NCBI GenBank assembly: GCA_937967375.1
Contig: CALCJF010000039.1
Span: forward strand, 19,404-83,403
DNA from: an uncultured Leucobacter sp.
Lineage (GTDB): Bacteria > Actinomycetota > Actinomycetes > Actinomycetales > Microbacteriaceae
Length of the DNA stretch: 64,000 nucleotides
Direction: 5' to 3'
The position numbers and the translations under genes were made by a program. Shown piece by piece: positions 25,397-33,083 of this stretch. Positions within the stretch are counted from its first letter, which is position 1. Each line of letters opens with the position of its first letter. Below the pieces are notes generated by a model, which saw only the letters and a program-made list of their open reading frames with translations, was not told the origin of the DNA and ran no database searches.

Positions 25397-26111
25397 CATC
25401 GCAAGAGCAGCATCTCCCCCAACCCGGGTGATTCTCGCGAGGCACGGCGAAACACGCTTCAACCTGCAGCACCGCATGCAAGGGCTCTGCGACTCACCAC
25501 TCACAGCCGCCGGCGAGGCCAGCGCCGAGAAGCTCGGACTGGGTCTGCGCGACGCGGGCCTGGCGATCGACGCGGCATTCTCTGCCGACACCGGGCGCCA
25601 CCGGCGAACGGCACAGCTCGTGCTGCGCGCATTCTCCGGCGTGAGCGGCACCGAAACGGCTGCCCTGCGCGAGTGCGATTTCGGGGGCTTCGAGGGCATG
25701 ATGCTCAGCGACGCGGTTGCAGAACTGACGCGCATTGCGCCCGGCTGGAACCCGGGCCCGCTCCCGGGCGACGCCCACTTCGACATGCTCGACCTGCTCG
25801 AGCGCATCGCAGGCGCCACGGTTCGCGAAGAGTACCCTGTCGAACCGCCCAGCAGCGCTGCCGAACGCGCTCACGCCCTACTCGAAGACATCCATCGCCA
25901 ACACGGGGGCAGCACCTCGCTCGCAATCTCGAGCGGCATCACCGTGCTCGCGCTGTTGCGGCGCTTGCAGATCACCGCGCCAGGGCTCGAGCGCGGCATG
26001 CAGAACTGCGCCCACCTCGTGCTCGTTCGCAGAGAGCATGGCTGGCAACTCGAAGATGGGGCATCGCCGCATTGCGCACGAGATATGCACAACGTGCGCC
26101 AGAATGGCTGA
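25371..26111 (+). CDS. Histidine phosphatase superfamily protein lacking the second catalytic His
   Basis: This phosphoglycerate-mutase-like protein (up to 246 residues) has the catalytic motif VILARHGETRFNLQHRMQG, giving the nucleophilic His and first Arg, plus SADTGRHRRTAQLVL and LRECDFGGFEGM. The C-terminal motif normally holding the second His (V/ISHG) reads LAISSGITVLALLRR, so that His is Ser. Related actinobacterial proteins with SSGG or TSGG are known to me, so it may be active with another base or be a binding protein. The ATG at 25371 overlaps tetR by 26 bases; GTG codons at 25383 or just before the motif are alternative starts. Probably co-transcribed with tetR. Confidence 0.82.
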   Translation: MRPNVPHSSIARAASPPTRVILARHGETRFNLQHRMQGLCDSPLTAAGEASAEKLGLGLRDAGLAIDAAFSADTGRHRRTAQLVLRAFSGVSGTETAALRECDFGGFEGMMLSDAVAELTRIAPGWNPGPLPGDAHFDMLDLLERIAGATVREEYPVEPPSSAAERAHALLEDIHRQHGGSTSLAISSGITVLALLRRLQITAPGLERGMQNCAHLVLVRREHGWQLEDGASPHCARDMHNVRQNG

Positions 26112-26262
26112 GAATCTCGTACGCACTGCATACCTCGTACGCAGTGCGGACCACACGAGCCGTATGCCACTTGACATTACCGGCGCGACCAGCGTCGCGC
26201 GACTCGCGATGCTTGTTCCCGGCATTTCCCGCCACCTCACCGGACCTTAAGAAGATCCTGGC

Positions 26263-26276
26263 GTTCGGCACCGAAC
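26263..26276. promoter_or_regulatory. 14-bp palindrome upstream of the second amidohydrolase
   Basis: GTTCGG-CA-CCGAAC is a perfect inverted repeat located about 80 bases before the GTG at 26357 and just upstream of a possible -10 element TATGGT (26291-26296). Position and symmetry suggest an operator. Chance occurrence of six-base arms is not negligible in this GC-rich DNA. Confidence 0.45.
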
Positions 26277-26296
26277 TCGCGCTCTCGCACTATGGT

Positions 26297-26333
26297 GGTC
26301 TGGAAGCGCCGCGATATCGCGCCGCCACAGACC
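26297..26333 (+). promoter_or_regulatory. Leader hairpin before the second amidohydrolase
   Basis: GGTCTG (26297-26302) pairs with CAGACC (26328-26333) around the self-complementary core CGCGATATCGCG (26310-26321), giving a nested imperfect hairpin. It would lie in the 5' leader, 23 bases before the GTG start, directly after the TATGGT element. It may act in mRNA stability, attenuation or protein binding. Confidence 0.5.
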
Positions 26334-26356
26334 GTCACTGATGCAAGGGAGCCCGC

Positions 26357-28006
26357 GTGACCGACTCGAAGCCGATCTTCTACACGGGGCGCTTCGTGCG
26401 CACCGACCTCGACTGCGACGGCGTCTCAGGCACGCCTGACCCGGCGTCGGTTGCCGAGGCGATGCTCGTTGAGAACGGTCGCATTGTCGCGATCGGAAAC
26501 CGCGACGACGTGCAGATCCCCGCCGACGCAACACACGTCGACCTTGGTGAAGGCTGGGCGCTGCCCGGCCTCATCGAACCGCACGGCCACCCCTCGGAAT
26601 CTGCGGCGCTCATGGGCGACGGCGTGATCGATATTCGCCCCGTCACCCTCGCCCAGGCCGATCAGGTCTGGGCTGCCATCAAAGACGCGCTCGCCGCGAG
26701 CCCCCGACCCGCTCGCGTGGTCGCGAACGGCTGGGATCCTTTGCTGCAAACCGGCCTCACCCCACCAACGCTCGGCGAGCTTGATGCGCTCGCCGGCGAG
26801 ATTCCGCTCGTCATCGTGCACAACTCGCTGCACTCTGCTTATTTCAACTCGGCCGCCGCACGCGAGGCGGGCATCGACCGAGATACCCCCGACCCTGTCG
26901 GTGCCTCGTTCGGGCGTGACGCCGCCGGCAACCTCACCGGGCTCGCGCTCGAGGCCGCGGCGGTTGCTCGCGTTGCCGGCCCGGCACTCGCGGCCGCCGA
27001 GGCCGACATGCCCCGGCGACTCGCAAACCACCTGCTCGAGCTTCGACGCACGCGAGGCATCACCACCATCGCCGACCTCACCTGGGCCAGCGACCTCGAC
27101 CGACTCGCCACCGCGCTGGCGGGCGCCGGCAAACTGCCGGTTCGGCTGCGCGGGTACGAGATGTCGAGCCCCGGCGCGAAAGCCTCGGTGGCCATCGAGA
27201 ATGGCGACGCCTGGTACCGCCAGGTCGGCATCAAGATCTGGTCAGATGGCTCGCCGTGGGTCGGCAACATCGCCACCTCCTTCCCTTACCTCGACACCGC
27301 TGCCACGAGGGCGCTCGGCTTCGAGCCAGGGCACGTCGGTCACGCAAACTACACGACCGAGCAGCTCATCGAGATCGGCTCGCAATACGCGGGCGAGGGC
27401 TGGCAGTTCGCGTGCCACGCCCACGGCGACGTCGCCATCGACAGCACCCTCGACGCCTACGAGGCACTCATCGAAAAGTTCGGCCTCAAAGACCATCGTT
27501 TTCGGCTCGAGCACTGCGGGCTCATGACCCCCGCACAGTTCGAACGCGCGGCAGAGCTCGGTGCAACCGTCAGCCTCTTCGTCGATCACATCACCTACTG
27601 GGGTGACGTGCTCGTCGATGACCTCTTCGGCGAGCACGGCCTCGCCTACGCCGACGCGGGCGCCGCATTCGCGGCCGGCCATCGCGCAACGTTTCACAAC
27701 GACGGCACCGTCACCCCCTGCGAACCGCTGCGCAACATGGCTGTCGCAGAGACGCGCACCTCTCGCACCGGCAGGCACCTCGGCGGCGGCGCCGGAGTGA
27801 GCCGGCGTGATTCGCTGCGGGCGCACACCTCGGCGGCGGCCTGGCAGTTGCGCAGCGAGCACGAGATCGGCGCGCTCTCGCCTGGGCTGTGCGCCGACTT
27901 CGCGGTGATCAATGTCGACCCGCGCACCGCGGCACCCGAGGCGCTCGCCGAGGCCCGCGTGCTCGCCACCTCGGTCGATGGCGAGCTCGATGCGGCGAGC
28001 GCCTGA
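26357..28006 (+). CDS. YtcJ-like amidohydrolase (second copy)
   Basis: The 549-residue enzyme starts with GTG behind GGGAG. Metal ligands are visible in GLIEPHGHPSESAAL (HxH) near residue 75, FACHAHGDVAIDSTLDAYE, HRFRLEHCGLMTPAQF and TFHNDGTVTPCEPLRN (metal Asp). The sequence is clearly divergent from the copy at 22833, for example FHNDG rather than GSDWP, so substrates probably differ. It is the third gene rightward from the TetR operator region and may be under its own palindrome (26263). Likely acts on amide or cyclic amide bonds. Confidence 0.91.
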   Translation: MTDSKPIFYTGRFVRTDLDCDGVSGTPDPASVAEAMLVENGRIVAIGNRDDVQIPADATHVDLGEGWALPGLIEPHGHPSESAALMGDGVIDIRPVTLAQADQVWAAIKDALAASPRPARVVANGWDPLLQTGLTPPTLGELDALAGEIPLVIVHNSLHSAYFNSAAAREAGIDRDTPDPVGASFGRDAAGNLTGLALEAAAVARVAGPALAAAEADMPRRLANHLLELRRTRGITTIADLTWASDLDRLATALAGAGKLPVRLRGYEMSSPGAKASVAIENGDAWYRQVGIKIWSDGSPWVGNIATSFPYLDTAATRALGFEPGHVGHANYTTEQLIEIGSQYAGEGWQFACHAHGDVAIDSTLDAYEALIEKFGLKDHRFRLEHCGLMTPAQFERAAELGATVSLFVDHITYWGDVLVDDLFGEHGLAYADAGAAFAAGHRATFHNDGTVTPCEPLRNMAVAETRTSRTGRHLGGGAGVSRRDSLRAHTSAAAWQLRSEHEIGALSPGLCADFAVINVDPRTAAPEALAEARVLATSVDGELDAASA

Positions 28007-28052
28007 CGGTTCACGCTCGACGGTTCACGCTTCACGCTTGACGCTTGAGCAA
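28007..28052. repeat. Short imperfect tandem repeats after the amidohydrolase stop
   Basis: Directly after the TGA the sequence repeats the units GACGGTTCACGCT twice, then TCACGCT and TGACGCT, before ending TTGAGC. The 7-base core T(C/G)ACGCT thus appears four times in 45 bases. It looks like a replication-slippage product. The remaining gap to 28236 holds no other clear element. Confidence 0.65.
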
Positions 28053-28236
28053 CGCGGGCTCCCCCTTTGCTCTCCCCACCCCCTCAGCTCTGAAAGTTTC
28101 TCCCTCGTATTCACCTTCCGGGCTCCGCTAAGCAGCACTATGAGGGAAATTCTTCGAAGCCCGCAGGGAAGGGCGTGCTATTGAGAAGACCCCGGTCTTG
28201 GGCAGAGAGGCTCGCGACCCGCCATACACTGGCTAG

Positions 28237-28776
28237 GTGAGTGAGCATTTGGGCATCGAGGATCGCGCGCTCCGCGCGTGCGCTGACGCCGTGGCCGCAC
28301 TGCGGAGCGCGGGGGTGCCGCCCGAGGCACTCGCCGAGTACGTGCCAGAGGCCCGCCGCCTGCTCGTGCTTCCGAAGCCCGCAACGATGCGCTCGCTAGG
28401 CGAGGTGTGGCGACTCGGCTCGCTGCTGCTCGACACCGAGGGCGGCCTCTGGGCGGCAGGTCGGGCTACTCGAGCCGCCGAGCGCGGGCGAATCGGGTAT
28501 CAATCGATCTCAAGAGAAGAGCGTCGCGACATCGCAGCGGCGGCCCTCCGGGGCGGCTATGCGACAGGCAGCCCGGTCAACTTTGATGCGCAACCGCTCT
28601 CGCTTGACGAAGACGCGCTGCGCGCGCTGGGCCCGCAATCACCGATCGGCCTGGCCGACGGCGAGGTGCGGGTGCGCTGGCGGGCAGGCGCCGCGCTCGA
28701 GGGGGCGCCATCACTCGAGCAGTACCTGAGCGAGCGCGTCACGCTGCTGGTCGCCCCACCCGCGGGGGCGAGCTGA
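28237..28776 (+). CDS. Uncharacterised actinobacterial protein
   Basis: The 179-residue soluble protein begins at GTG 28237. It has no catalytic motif I recognise. Conserved-looking stretches are LAEYVPEARRLLVLPKPATMRSLGEVWRLGSLLLDTEGGLWAAGRATRAAERGRIGYQSIS in the middle, split here by description rather than domain boundary, and a C-terminal VTLLVAPP. Similar small proteins in related bacteria are often labelled glutaminase without support. TACACT lies 7 bases upstream of GTG, so a leaderless transcript is possible. Confidence 0.7.
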   Translation: MSEHLGIEDRALRACADAVAALRSAGVPPEALAEYVPEARRLLVLPKPATMRSLGEVWRLGSLLLDTEGGLWAAGRATRAAERGRIGYQSISREERRDIAAAALRGGYATGSPVNFDAQPLSLDEDALRALGPQSPIGLADGEVRVRWRAGAALEGAPSLEQYLSERVTLLVAPPAGAS

Positions 28777-28835
28777 TCCTTTTCGAGCGAATGCCTCCCG
28801 TCATCACGCATCGTGCTGCTCGCCGTTCATGAGCT

Positions 28836-29843
28836 TCAGCTCTGCGACGAGCCTTCGGCATGCGAGGCTCCGGGGTGAGCTGGGTCACCCCGTGTGGCGG
28901 CCCCATCGTCACCAGTTGCCTTGCTCGCTTCTTCGGCTTGAGCGCGCTGCTGCCGCTTCCAGCGAATGCGGTCATCAAGCGCGTTCACACCGTACTCCGC
29001 GCGCTTCGCGAGGTCGGGCCGCTGCGTTCGCTTGAGCCAGATGACCAGCCCGATGCCGAACGGAATCCCGAGCAGGCCAACCACGAACATCACGTCGCCG
29101 TAGTAGTAATCCGGTTCGACGAAGAATTTCGGCACGTTCGCAAATGTCTCGAGCACTGAGTTGCCTGCGCGCTCTTCGCGACCGAAGATCATCAGGGTCG
29201 GAATGCCAAGGGCCATCATGAGAATGACCGAAAGCACACGAATGCTCGACTTCGCCACCCGCTGATCCTCTTTCGTCTCGGTGAGCAGCATGTTGCTCTT
29301 TGCTGCACCGAGGGGCCTGAACCACGCCAGAATCGGCAGCACGACAAAGACTGAAAGCACGAGGCCGACGAGAATCCCGAGAATCAGGCCCAGCAGCCCA
29401 CCCATCACCAGCGTCTGCACGATCAATGAACCATCCCGCTCACCGAAGAAGTAGCGCCAACCGTCCTCACCCTGCGTTGCCGCGATCTGTTCACGCGCTA
29501 CGGGCAGATGCACGGTGACCGCCGTAGCGATGGCCGGTGGCCAGCACACGGCGAGCGGAACCATCACCGAACGAAAAAGCGCAACGATGATCGCGACGCT
29601 CGCATCCTCGCTCCAGAGCACGCGCAGCACCGACCACGCGGTCGGAATGACCGCCGTGCCCATCAACAGAAATCCGACGAAGCCACCGTCGTCACTGGGA
29701 TCAGTGGCGGCCCGCCACGCGCCCCAGACCGCGAGCGCAACCGACAGCGCCACGAGCACAAGCAGCATCGGGTCGAGGTAGGTCTTGCGCCAGAATGAGA
29801 CCGGGCGCGCCGCGCCCGCCGGGGGTTCTCGTCTATCGCTCAT
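28836..29843 (-). CDS. Multi-pass membrane protein of unknown function
   Basis: From ATG 29843 the product is 335 residues. About six membrane segments are seen: LLVLVALSVALAVWGAW, VGFLLMGTAVIPTAWSVL, IIVALFRSVMVPLAVCW, VMGGLLGLILGILVGLVLSV, VLSVILMMALGIPTLMIFG and VMFVVGLLGIPFGIGLVIW. A charged, Ala/Gly-rich C-terminal tail of 50 residues is predicted disordered and cytoplasmic. The open frame continues to 30404 inside the divergent sigma-factor gene, which is a shadow. The gene is divergent from the ECF sigma gene (157-base gap), and convergent on the 28237 gene. A regulatory link to the sigma factor is possible but nothing shows it. Confidence 0.78.
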   Translation of the reverse strand: MSDRREPPAGAARPVSFWRKTYLDPMLLVLVALSVALAVWGAWRAATDPSDDGGFVGFLLMGTAVIPTAWSVLRVLWSEDASVAIIVALFRSVMVPLAVCWPPAIATAVTVHLPVAREQIAATQGEDGWRYFFGERDGSLIVQTLVMGGLLGLILGILVGLVLSVFVVLPILAWFRPLGAAKSNMLLTETKEDQRVAKSSIRVLSVILMMALGIPTLMIFGREERAGNSVLETFANVPKFFVEPDYYYGDVMFVVGLLGIPFGIGLVIWLKRTQRPDLAKRAEYGVNALDDRIRWKRQQRAQAEEASKATGDDGAATRGDPAHPGASHAEGSSQS

Positions 29844-30000
29844 ATCCTCGACGCTAGCGCAAGTGTCACCGCGAAGTGCCGCGCATACTCCCGGCTTCTC
29901 GACCGCGAAAGCCACAGCTGCAATCTCATTTCTCACGTTTTCCGCTTCACAGACGTCTTCTTTTACGTAGAGGCACACCAAGACTGGATAGAAATAGAAG

Positions 30001-30492
30001 ATGCATACACCGTTTGAAATCGTCGTCGCACAGCACGGTGCCACCGTGCTGCGGGTCTGCCGCGCGTTGCTCGGCGCGCACGATGCCGATGACGCCTGGT
30101 CAGAGACCTTTCTTGCGGCGATGCGCGCGTATCCCTCGCTTCCCGAATCCGCCAATGTTGAAGCCTGGCTCGTGACGATCGCTCGCAGAAAAGCCTTCGA
30201 CGCGCACCGAACCGCAGCGCGCACGCCCCTGCCAGTCGCCGAGCTGCCCGAAACTCCGAGCGAGCTCGGCATTCCCGGCTCTGGCGATGCCGAGCTCTGG
30301 CAGGTCGTTGCCGAACTGCCAGAGAAGCAGCGCCTTTCGATCACGCTCAGATACCTCGCGGGTATGTCGTACGCAGAGATCGCCGAAACAATCGGCGGCA
30401 GCACCGACGCCGCGCGTCGGGCTTCGGCAGATGCGCTAAAGAAACTGAGAACTACCTACCCAGATGCGACCCCGAAGGGAGCCCGCTCATGA
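30001..30492 (+). CDS. ECF-type RNA polymerase sigma factor
   Basis: The 163-residue protein has region 2 near residues 5-65 (VVAQHGATVLRVCRALLGAHDADDAWSETFL, AWLVTIARRKAFDAHR) and region 4 near 100-155 (LPEKQRLSITLRYLAGMSYAEIAETIGGSTDAARRASADALKKLR), the latter a clear helix-turn-helix. No anti-sigma gene is next to it. Instead its stop overlaps by four bases the ATG of the O6-alkylguanine methyltransferase gene, tying the two in one operon. The pairing suggests a sigma factor that responds to, or is coupled with, alkylation damage. Confidence 0.92.
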   Translation: MHTPFEIVVAQHGATVLRVCRALLGAHDADDAWSETFLAAMRAYPSLPESANVEAWLVTIARRKAFDAHRTAARTPLPVAELPETPSELGIPGSGDAELWQVVAELPEKQRLSITLRYLAGMSYAEIAETIGGSTDAARRASADALKKLRTTYPDATPKGARS

Positions 30493-31082
30493 GCAACATA
30501 CGCATCGAAAATGCAGAGATGACCGAGAAGCTCGAACAACTGCATCGTCGGCTCGAGTCCGAGGCCGCTGCAGCGGGGCTCGTCGATGTCGCCTATCGCA
30601 CGATCGACAGTCCGCTCGGCGAACTGTTGCTTGCCGCGACCCCCGCAGGTCTCATTCGTGTTGCCTTTGCAAATGAGAACCACGAACTTGTACTCGAACA
30701 GCTTGCGGCGAAAGTCAGCCCACGCGTGCTGCGATCCCCCGGCAAGCTCGATCCTGCTGCCCGCGAACTCGATGAGTACTTCGCACGGCGCCGCAAGACC
30801 TTCGACCTGGCGCTCGACCTCTCGCTTTCGAGGGGCTTCAGGCAGCTCGTGCAGCGGCACCTGCCGGAGATCGAGTACGGCCACACGCGCAGCTACAAAG
30901 AGATGGCCGCGCTGGTCGGCAACCCGAATGCTGTGCGCGCTGTTGGAACAGCCTGCGCAAGGAACCCGTTGCCAGTCGTCGTGCCCTGCCACCGGGTGCT
31001 GCGCAGCGACGGCTCACTCGGCGGCTACATTGGCGGGCTTGCGGCCAAGTCCGCGCTGCTCGAGCTCGAAGCGACGGCCTGA
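30489..31082 (+). CDS. Methylated-DNA--[protein]-cysteine S-methyltransferase
   Basis: This 197-residue suicide enzyme transfers an alkyl group from O6-alkylguanine to its own cysteine. The active site is VVPCHRVLRSDGSLGGY near residue 160 and the helix-turn-helix arginine-finger region reads GHTRSYKEMAALVGNPNAVRAVG. An extra N-terminal stretch of about 35 residues (MSNIRIENAEMTEKLEQLHRRLE) precedes the usual start of Ogt proteins. ATG overlaps the sigma-factor stop (ATGA). The gene ends 66 bases before the convergent Lrp regulator. Confidence 0.94.
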   Translation: MSNIRIENAEMTEKLEQLHRRLESEAAAAGLVDVAYRTIDSPLGELLLAATPAGLIRVAFANENHELVLEQLAAKVSPRVLRSPGKLDPAARELDEYFARRRKTFDLALDLSLSRGFRQLVQRHLPEIEYGHTRSYKEMAALVGNPNAVRAVGTACARNPLPVVVPCHRVLRSDGSLGGYIGGLAAKSALLELEATA

Positions 31083-31148
31083 GCGAAGCTTCAACAAATC
31101 CGCAACGGGGTCGGAGCGCACCCGGGCCGAGGCAAGTGCGGGCGAGGC

Positions 31149-31616
31149 CTATGCAGGCGTGTGCCCCAGCGCGTGCTCGAACACCAATTGCGTCTGAGTC
31201 TGTGCCAGTTCGGGTCGCGAGCTCAGGTGGTTTGACACGAAATCGCGCAGCCCGCTCACGCTCGGGCATGCGACGTGCATCATGAAGTCACGGTCGCCGC
31301 CAATGATGTAGAGCTGCTGCACGCCGGGCAGCTCACGCAGCTCCTCGAAGATCTCTGTCAGGCGGTCTCGCCGGTGGCTGTGCACGCGCACCTGTATGAG
31401 CGCGTGCACACTGAGGCCGGCTGCTTCGGGATCGATGTCTGCGTAGTAGCCGCGAATCACGCCTGCCTCTTCGAGTGCACGCACGCGGCCGTGACAGGTC
31501 GACGCTGGGATGCCGAGCTTTTCACCGAGTTCCCTGTATCCGATGCGGCAGTTCTGAGCGAGTTCGGCGATGAGGCGGCGATCAAGATCCGTGAGCTGAA
31601 TCTGGTTCATGCTCAA
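31149..31616 (-). CDS. Lrp/AsnC family regulator, probable regulator of kynureninase
   Basis: The 155-residue protein has an N-terminal helix-turn-helix (LDRRLIAELAQNCRIGYRELGEKLGIPASTCHGRVRALEEAGVIRGY) and a C-terminal RAM ligand-binding domain (VHALIQVRVHSH, LPGVQQLYIIGGDRDFMMHVACPS). It is transcribed away from kynU, the starts being 145 bases apart; the same arrangement is known for the Lrp-type KynR regulator of kynurenine genes. Kynurenine or another amino acid is the likely effector. Two TGTTCAT repeats lie in the gap. Confidence 0.9.
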   Translation of the reverse strand: MSMNQIQLTDLDRRLIAELAQNCRIGYRELGEKLGIPASTCHGRVRALEEAGVIRGYYADIDPEAAGLSVHALIQVRVHSHRRDRLTEIFEELRELPGVQQLYIIGGDRDFMMHVACPSVSGLRDFVSNHLSSRPELAQTQTQLVFEHALGHTPA

Positions 31617-31626
31617 TGTTCTACCA

Positions 31627-31697
31627 CGCGCAATTTCAGATTCTGTTCATTACCGCGATCCTTTTCTGAACTATGTTCATATTTCGCGCAAATTCTG
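31627..31697. promoter_or_regulatory. Repeated motifs in the lrp-kynU divergent gap
   Basis: TGTTCAT occurs at 31644-31650 and 31674-31680, exactly 30 bases (about three helical turns) apart. CGCGCAATTTC (31627) and CGCGCAAATTC (31685) flank them as near-direct repeats. Phased repeats fit the multimeric DNA wrapping of Lrp-type regulators. The gap also holds the AGGATCGCG nonamer in both orientations. Confidence 0.6.
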
Positions 31698-31761
31698 CGT
31701 ACGTCCATCAGAATTGGAGAAAGGATCGCGCTGCGCGCAGCACACGAATGGAGCACCCCAG

Positions 31762-33021
31762 ATGACCGGAATCATCACCCGCGAGGATTGCCTGCGGTTA
31801 GACGCGAGTGACTCGCTCGCCTCGTTTCGCGAGCGCTTCTCGCTGCCAGAGGGCGTCATCTACCTCGACGGCAACTCCCTCGGTGCGCTGCCCAAGGCCG
31901 CGGCCGAGCGCGCGCGCGAAGTCATCGCCCGCGAGTGGGGCACCGACCTGATCGCCAGCTGGAACACGAACGATTGGTTCGATCTGCCCGTGCGCATCGG
32001 CGCGAAACTCGCGAAGCTCGTCGGGGGCGAGTCGGGGGCGTGCGTCGCGACCGACACCACTTCGATCAACGTATTCAAGGCGTTGGGCGCGGCTCTCGAT
32101 ATTCAGCGCGAGGATCATCCCGAGCGCCGGGTGATCGTCTCTGAGCGTGAGAACTTTCCGACCGACCTCTACATGGTCGAGGGCATGATCGAATTTCTCG
32201 ATCGCGGCTACGAGCTGCGGCTCATCGACGACGAGCTTTCGGCCGAACAGGCCATCGGCGACGACACCGCGGTCGTGCTGCTCACCCAGGTGAACTACCG
32301 ATCGGGCCGGCAGTGGAATCTGAAGGGGATCACCGAACTGGCCCACGAGCGGGGCGCGCTGATTATCTGGGATCTCTGCCACTCGGTCGGCGCCGTGCCC
32401 ATCGCACTCGACGCCGCCGGCGCCGACTTCGCAGTCGGCTGCACCTATAAGTACCTGAATGGCGGCCCGGGATCCCCCGCCTTCATGTGGGTGGCCGAAC
32501 GCCACGCAAGCCGTGCACGCCAGCCGCTGTCGGGCTGGTGGGGTCACAAGAGCCCCTTCGAGATGGCAGTGACATTCGAACCAGTCGACGGCGCCCGCCG
32601 CTTTCTCACCGGCACGCAGCCGATCATCTCGCTCGCAACCATGGAGGTCGGGCTTGACATCGCGCTGGAAGCCGACGAGCAGGCCCTGCGCGAGAAGTCT
32701 CTGGCGCTCACCTCGCTCTTCATCGAACTCGTCGAGAGCCGCATTTCAGGGCACGCGCTGACGCTCATCACCCCGCGCGATCCCGACGAGCGCGGCAGCC
32801 ACGTCAGCTTTGTGCACCCCGAGGGGTTCTCGGTCATGAAGGCACTCATCGCGCGCGGCGTGATCGGCGACTATCGCGAGCCAGGTGTGCTGCGCTTCGG
32901 CGTGACCCCGCTCTACCTCGGATACGCCGACATCTGGGATGCGGTCGAGGCGCTGCGGCTCGTGCTCGAGAACGAAGAATGGAACACACCGGATTTTCGC
33001 ATTCGCGGTGCGGTGACGTAA
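31762..33021 (+). CDS. kynU: Kynureninase
   Basis: The 419-residue PLP enzyme splits kynurenine to anthranilate and alanine (or 3-hydroxykynurenine likewise). Signatures are YLDGNSLGALPKAAAERARE near residue 32, SWNTNDWFDLP, IIWDLCHSVGAVPIALDAAGADFAVGCTYKYLNGGPGSPAF, whose Lys binds PLP, and GWWGHKSPFEM. The ATG at 31762 gives the normal length; the longer frame from 31609 reads through the regulatory gap. No tryptophan dioxygenase or kynurenine formamidase gene is nearby, so kynurenine may come from outside or from an unlinked gene. Confidence 0.96.
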   Translation: MTGIITREDCLRLDASDSLASFRERFSLPEGVIYLDGNSLGALPKAAAERAREVIAREWGTDLIASWNTNDWFDLPVRIGAKLAKLVGGESGACVATDTTSINVFKALGAALDIQREDHPERRVIVSERENFPTDLYMVEGMIEFLDRGYELRLIDDELSAEQAIGDDTAVVLLTQVNYRSGRQWNLKGITELAHERGALIIWDLCHSVGAVPIALDAAGADFAVGCTYKYLNGGPGSPAFMWVAERHASRARQPLSGWWGHKSPFEMAVTFEPVDGARRFLTGTQPIISLATMEVGLDIALEADEQALREKSLALTSLFIELVESRISGHALTLITPRDPDERGSHVSFVHPEGFSVMKALIARGVIGDYREPGVLRFGVTPLYLGYADIWDAVEALRLVLENEEWNTPDFRIRGAVT

Positions 33022-33062
33022 CGCCGAGAGTAGACTCGGCGCATCGCCCGCGCGGCGCGGGC
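33022..33062 (+). terminator. Two tandem GC-rich hairpins after kynU
   Basis: CGCCGAG-AGTAGA-CTCGGCG (33022-33041) begins one base after the kynU stop. GCCCGCG-CGG-CGCGGGC (33046-33062) follows immediately. Neither has a T-run, and the next same-strand gene starts 22 bases later. They could terminate kynU partly or insulate the next gene. Confidence 0.65.
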
Positions 33063-33083
33063 AGCCCGACGAAGGGGGCCGAG

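Noticed and set aside
26122..26148. Terminator after the histidine phosphatase-like gene
   Set aside because: CGCACTGC/GCAGTGCG makes only an 8-bp stem without T-run, so it is too weak to list.
28085..28165. Intrinsic terminator after the second amidohydrolase
   Set aside because: CCCTC and GAGGG stretches face each other, but the pairing is short with mismatches, across a loop of about 40 bases.
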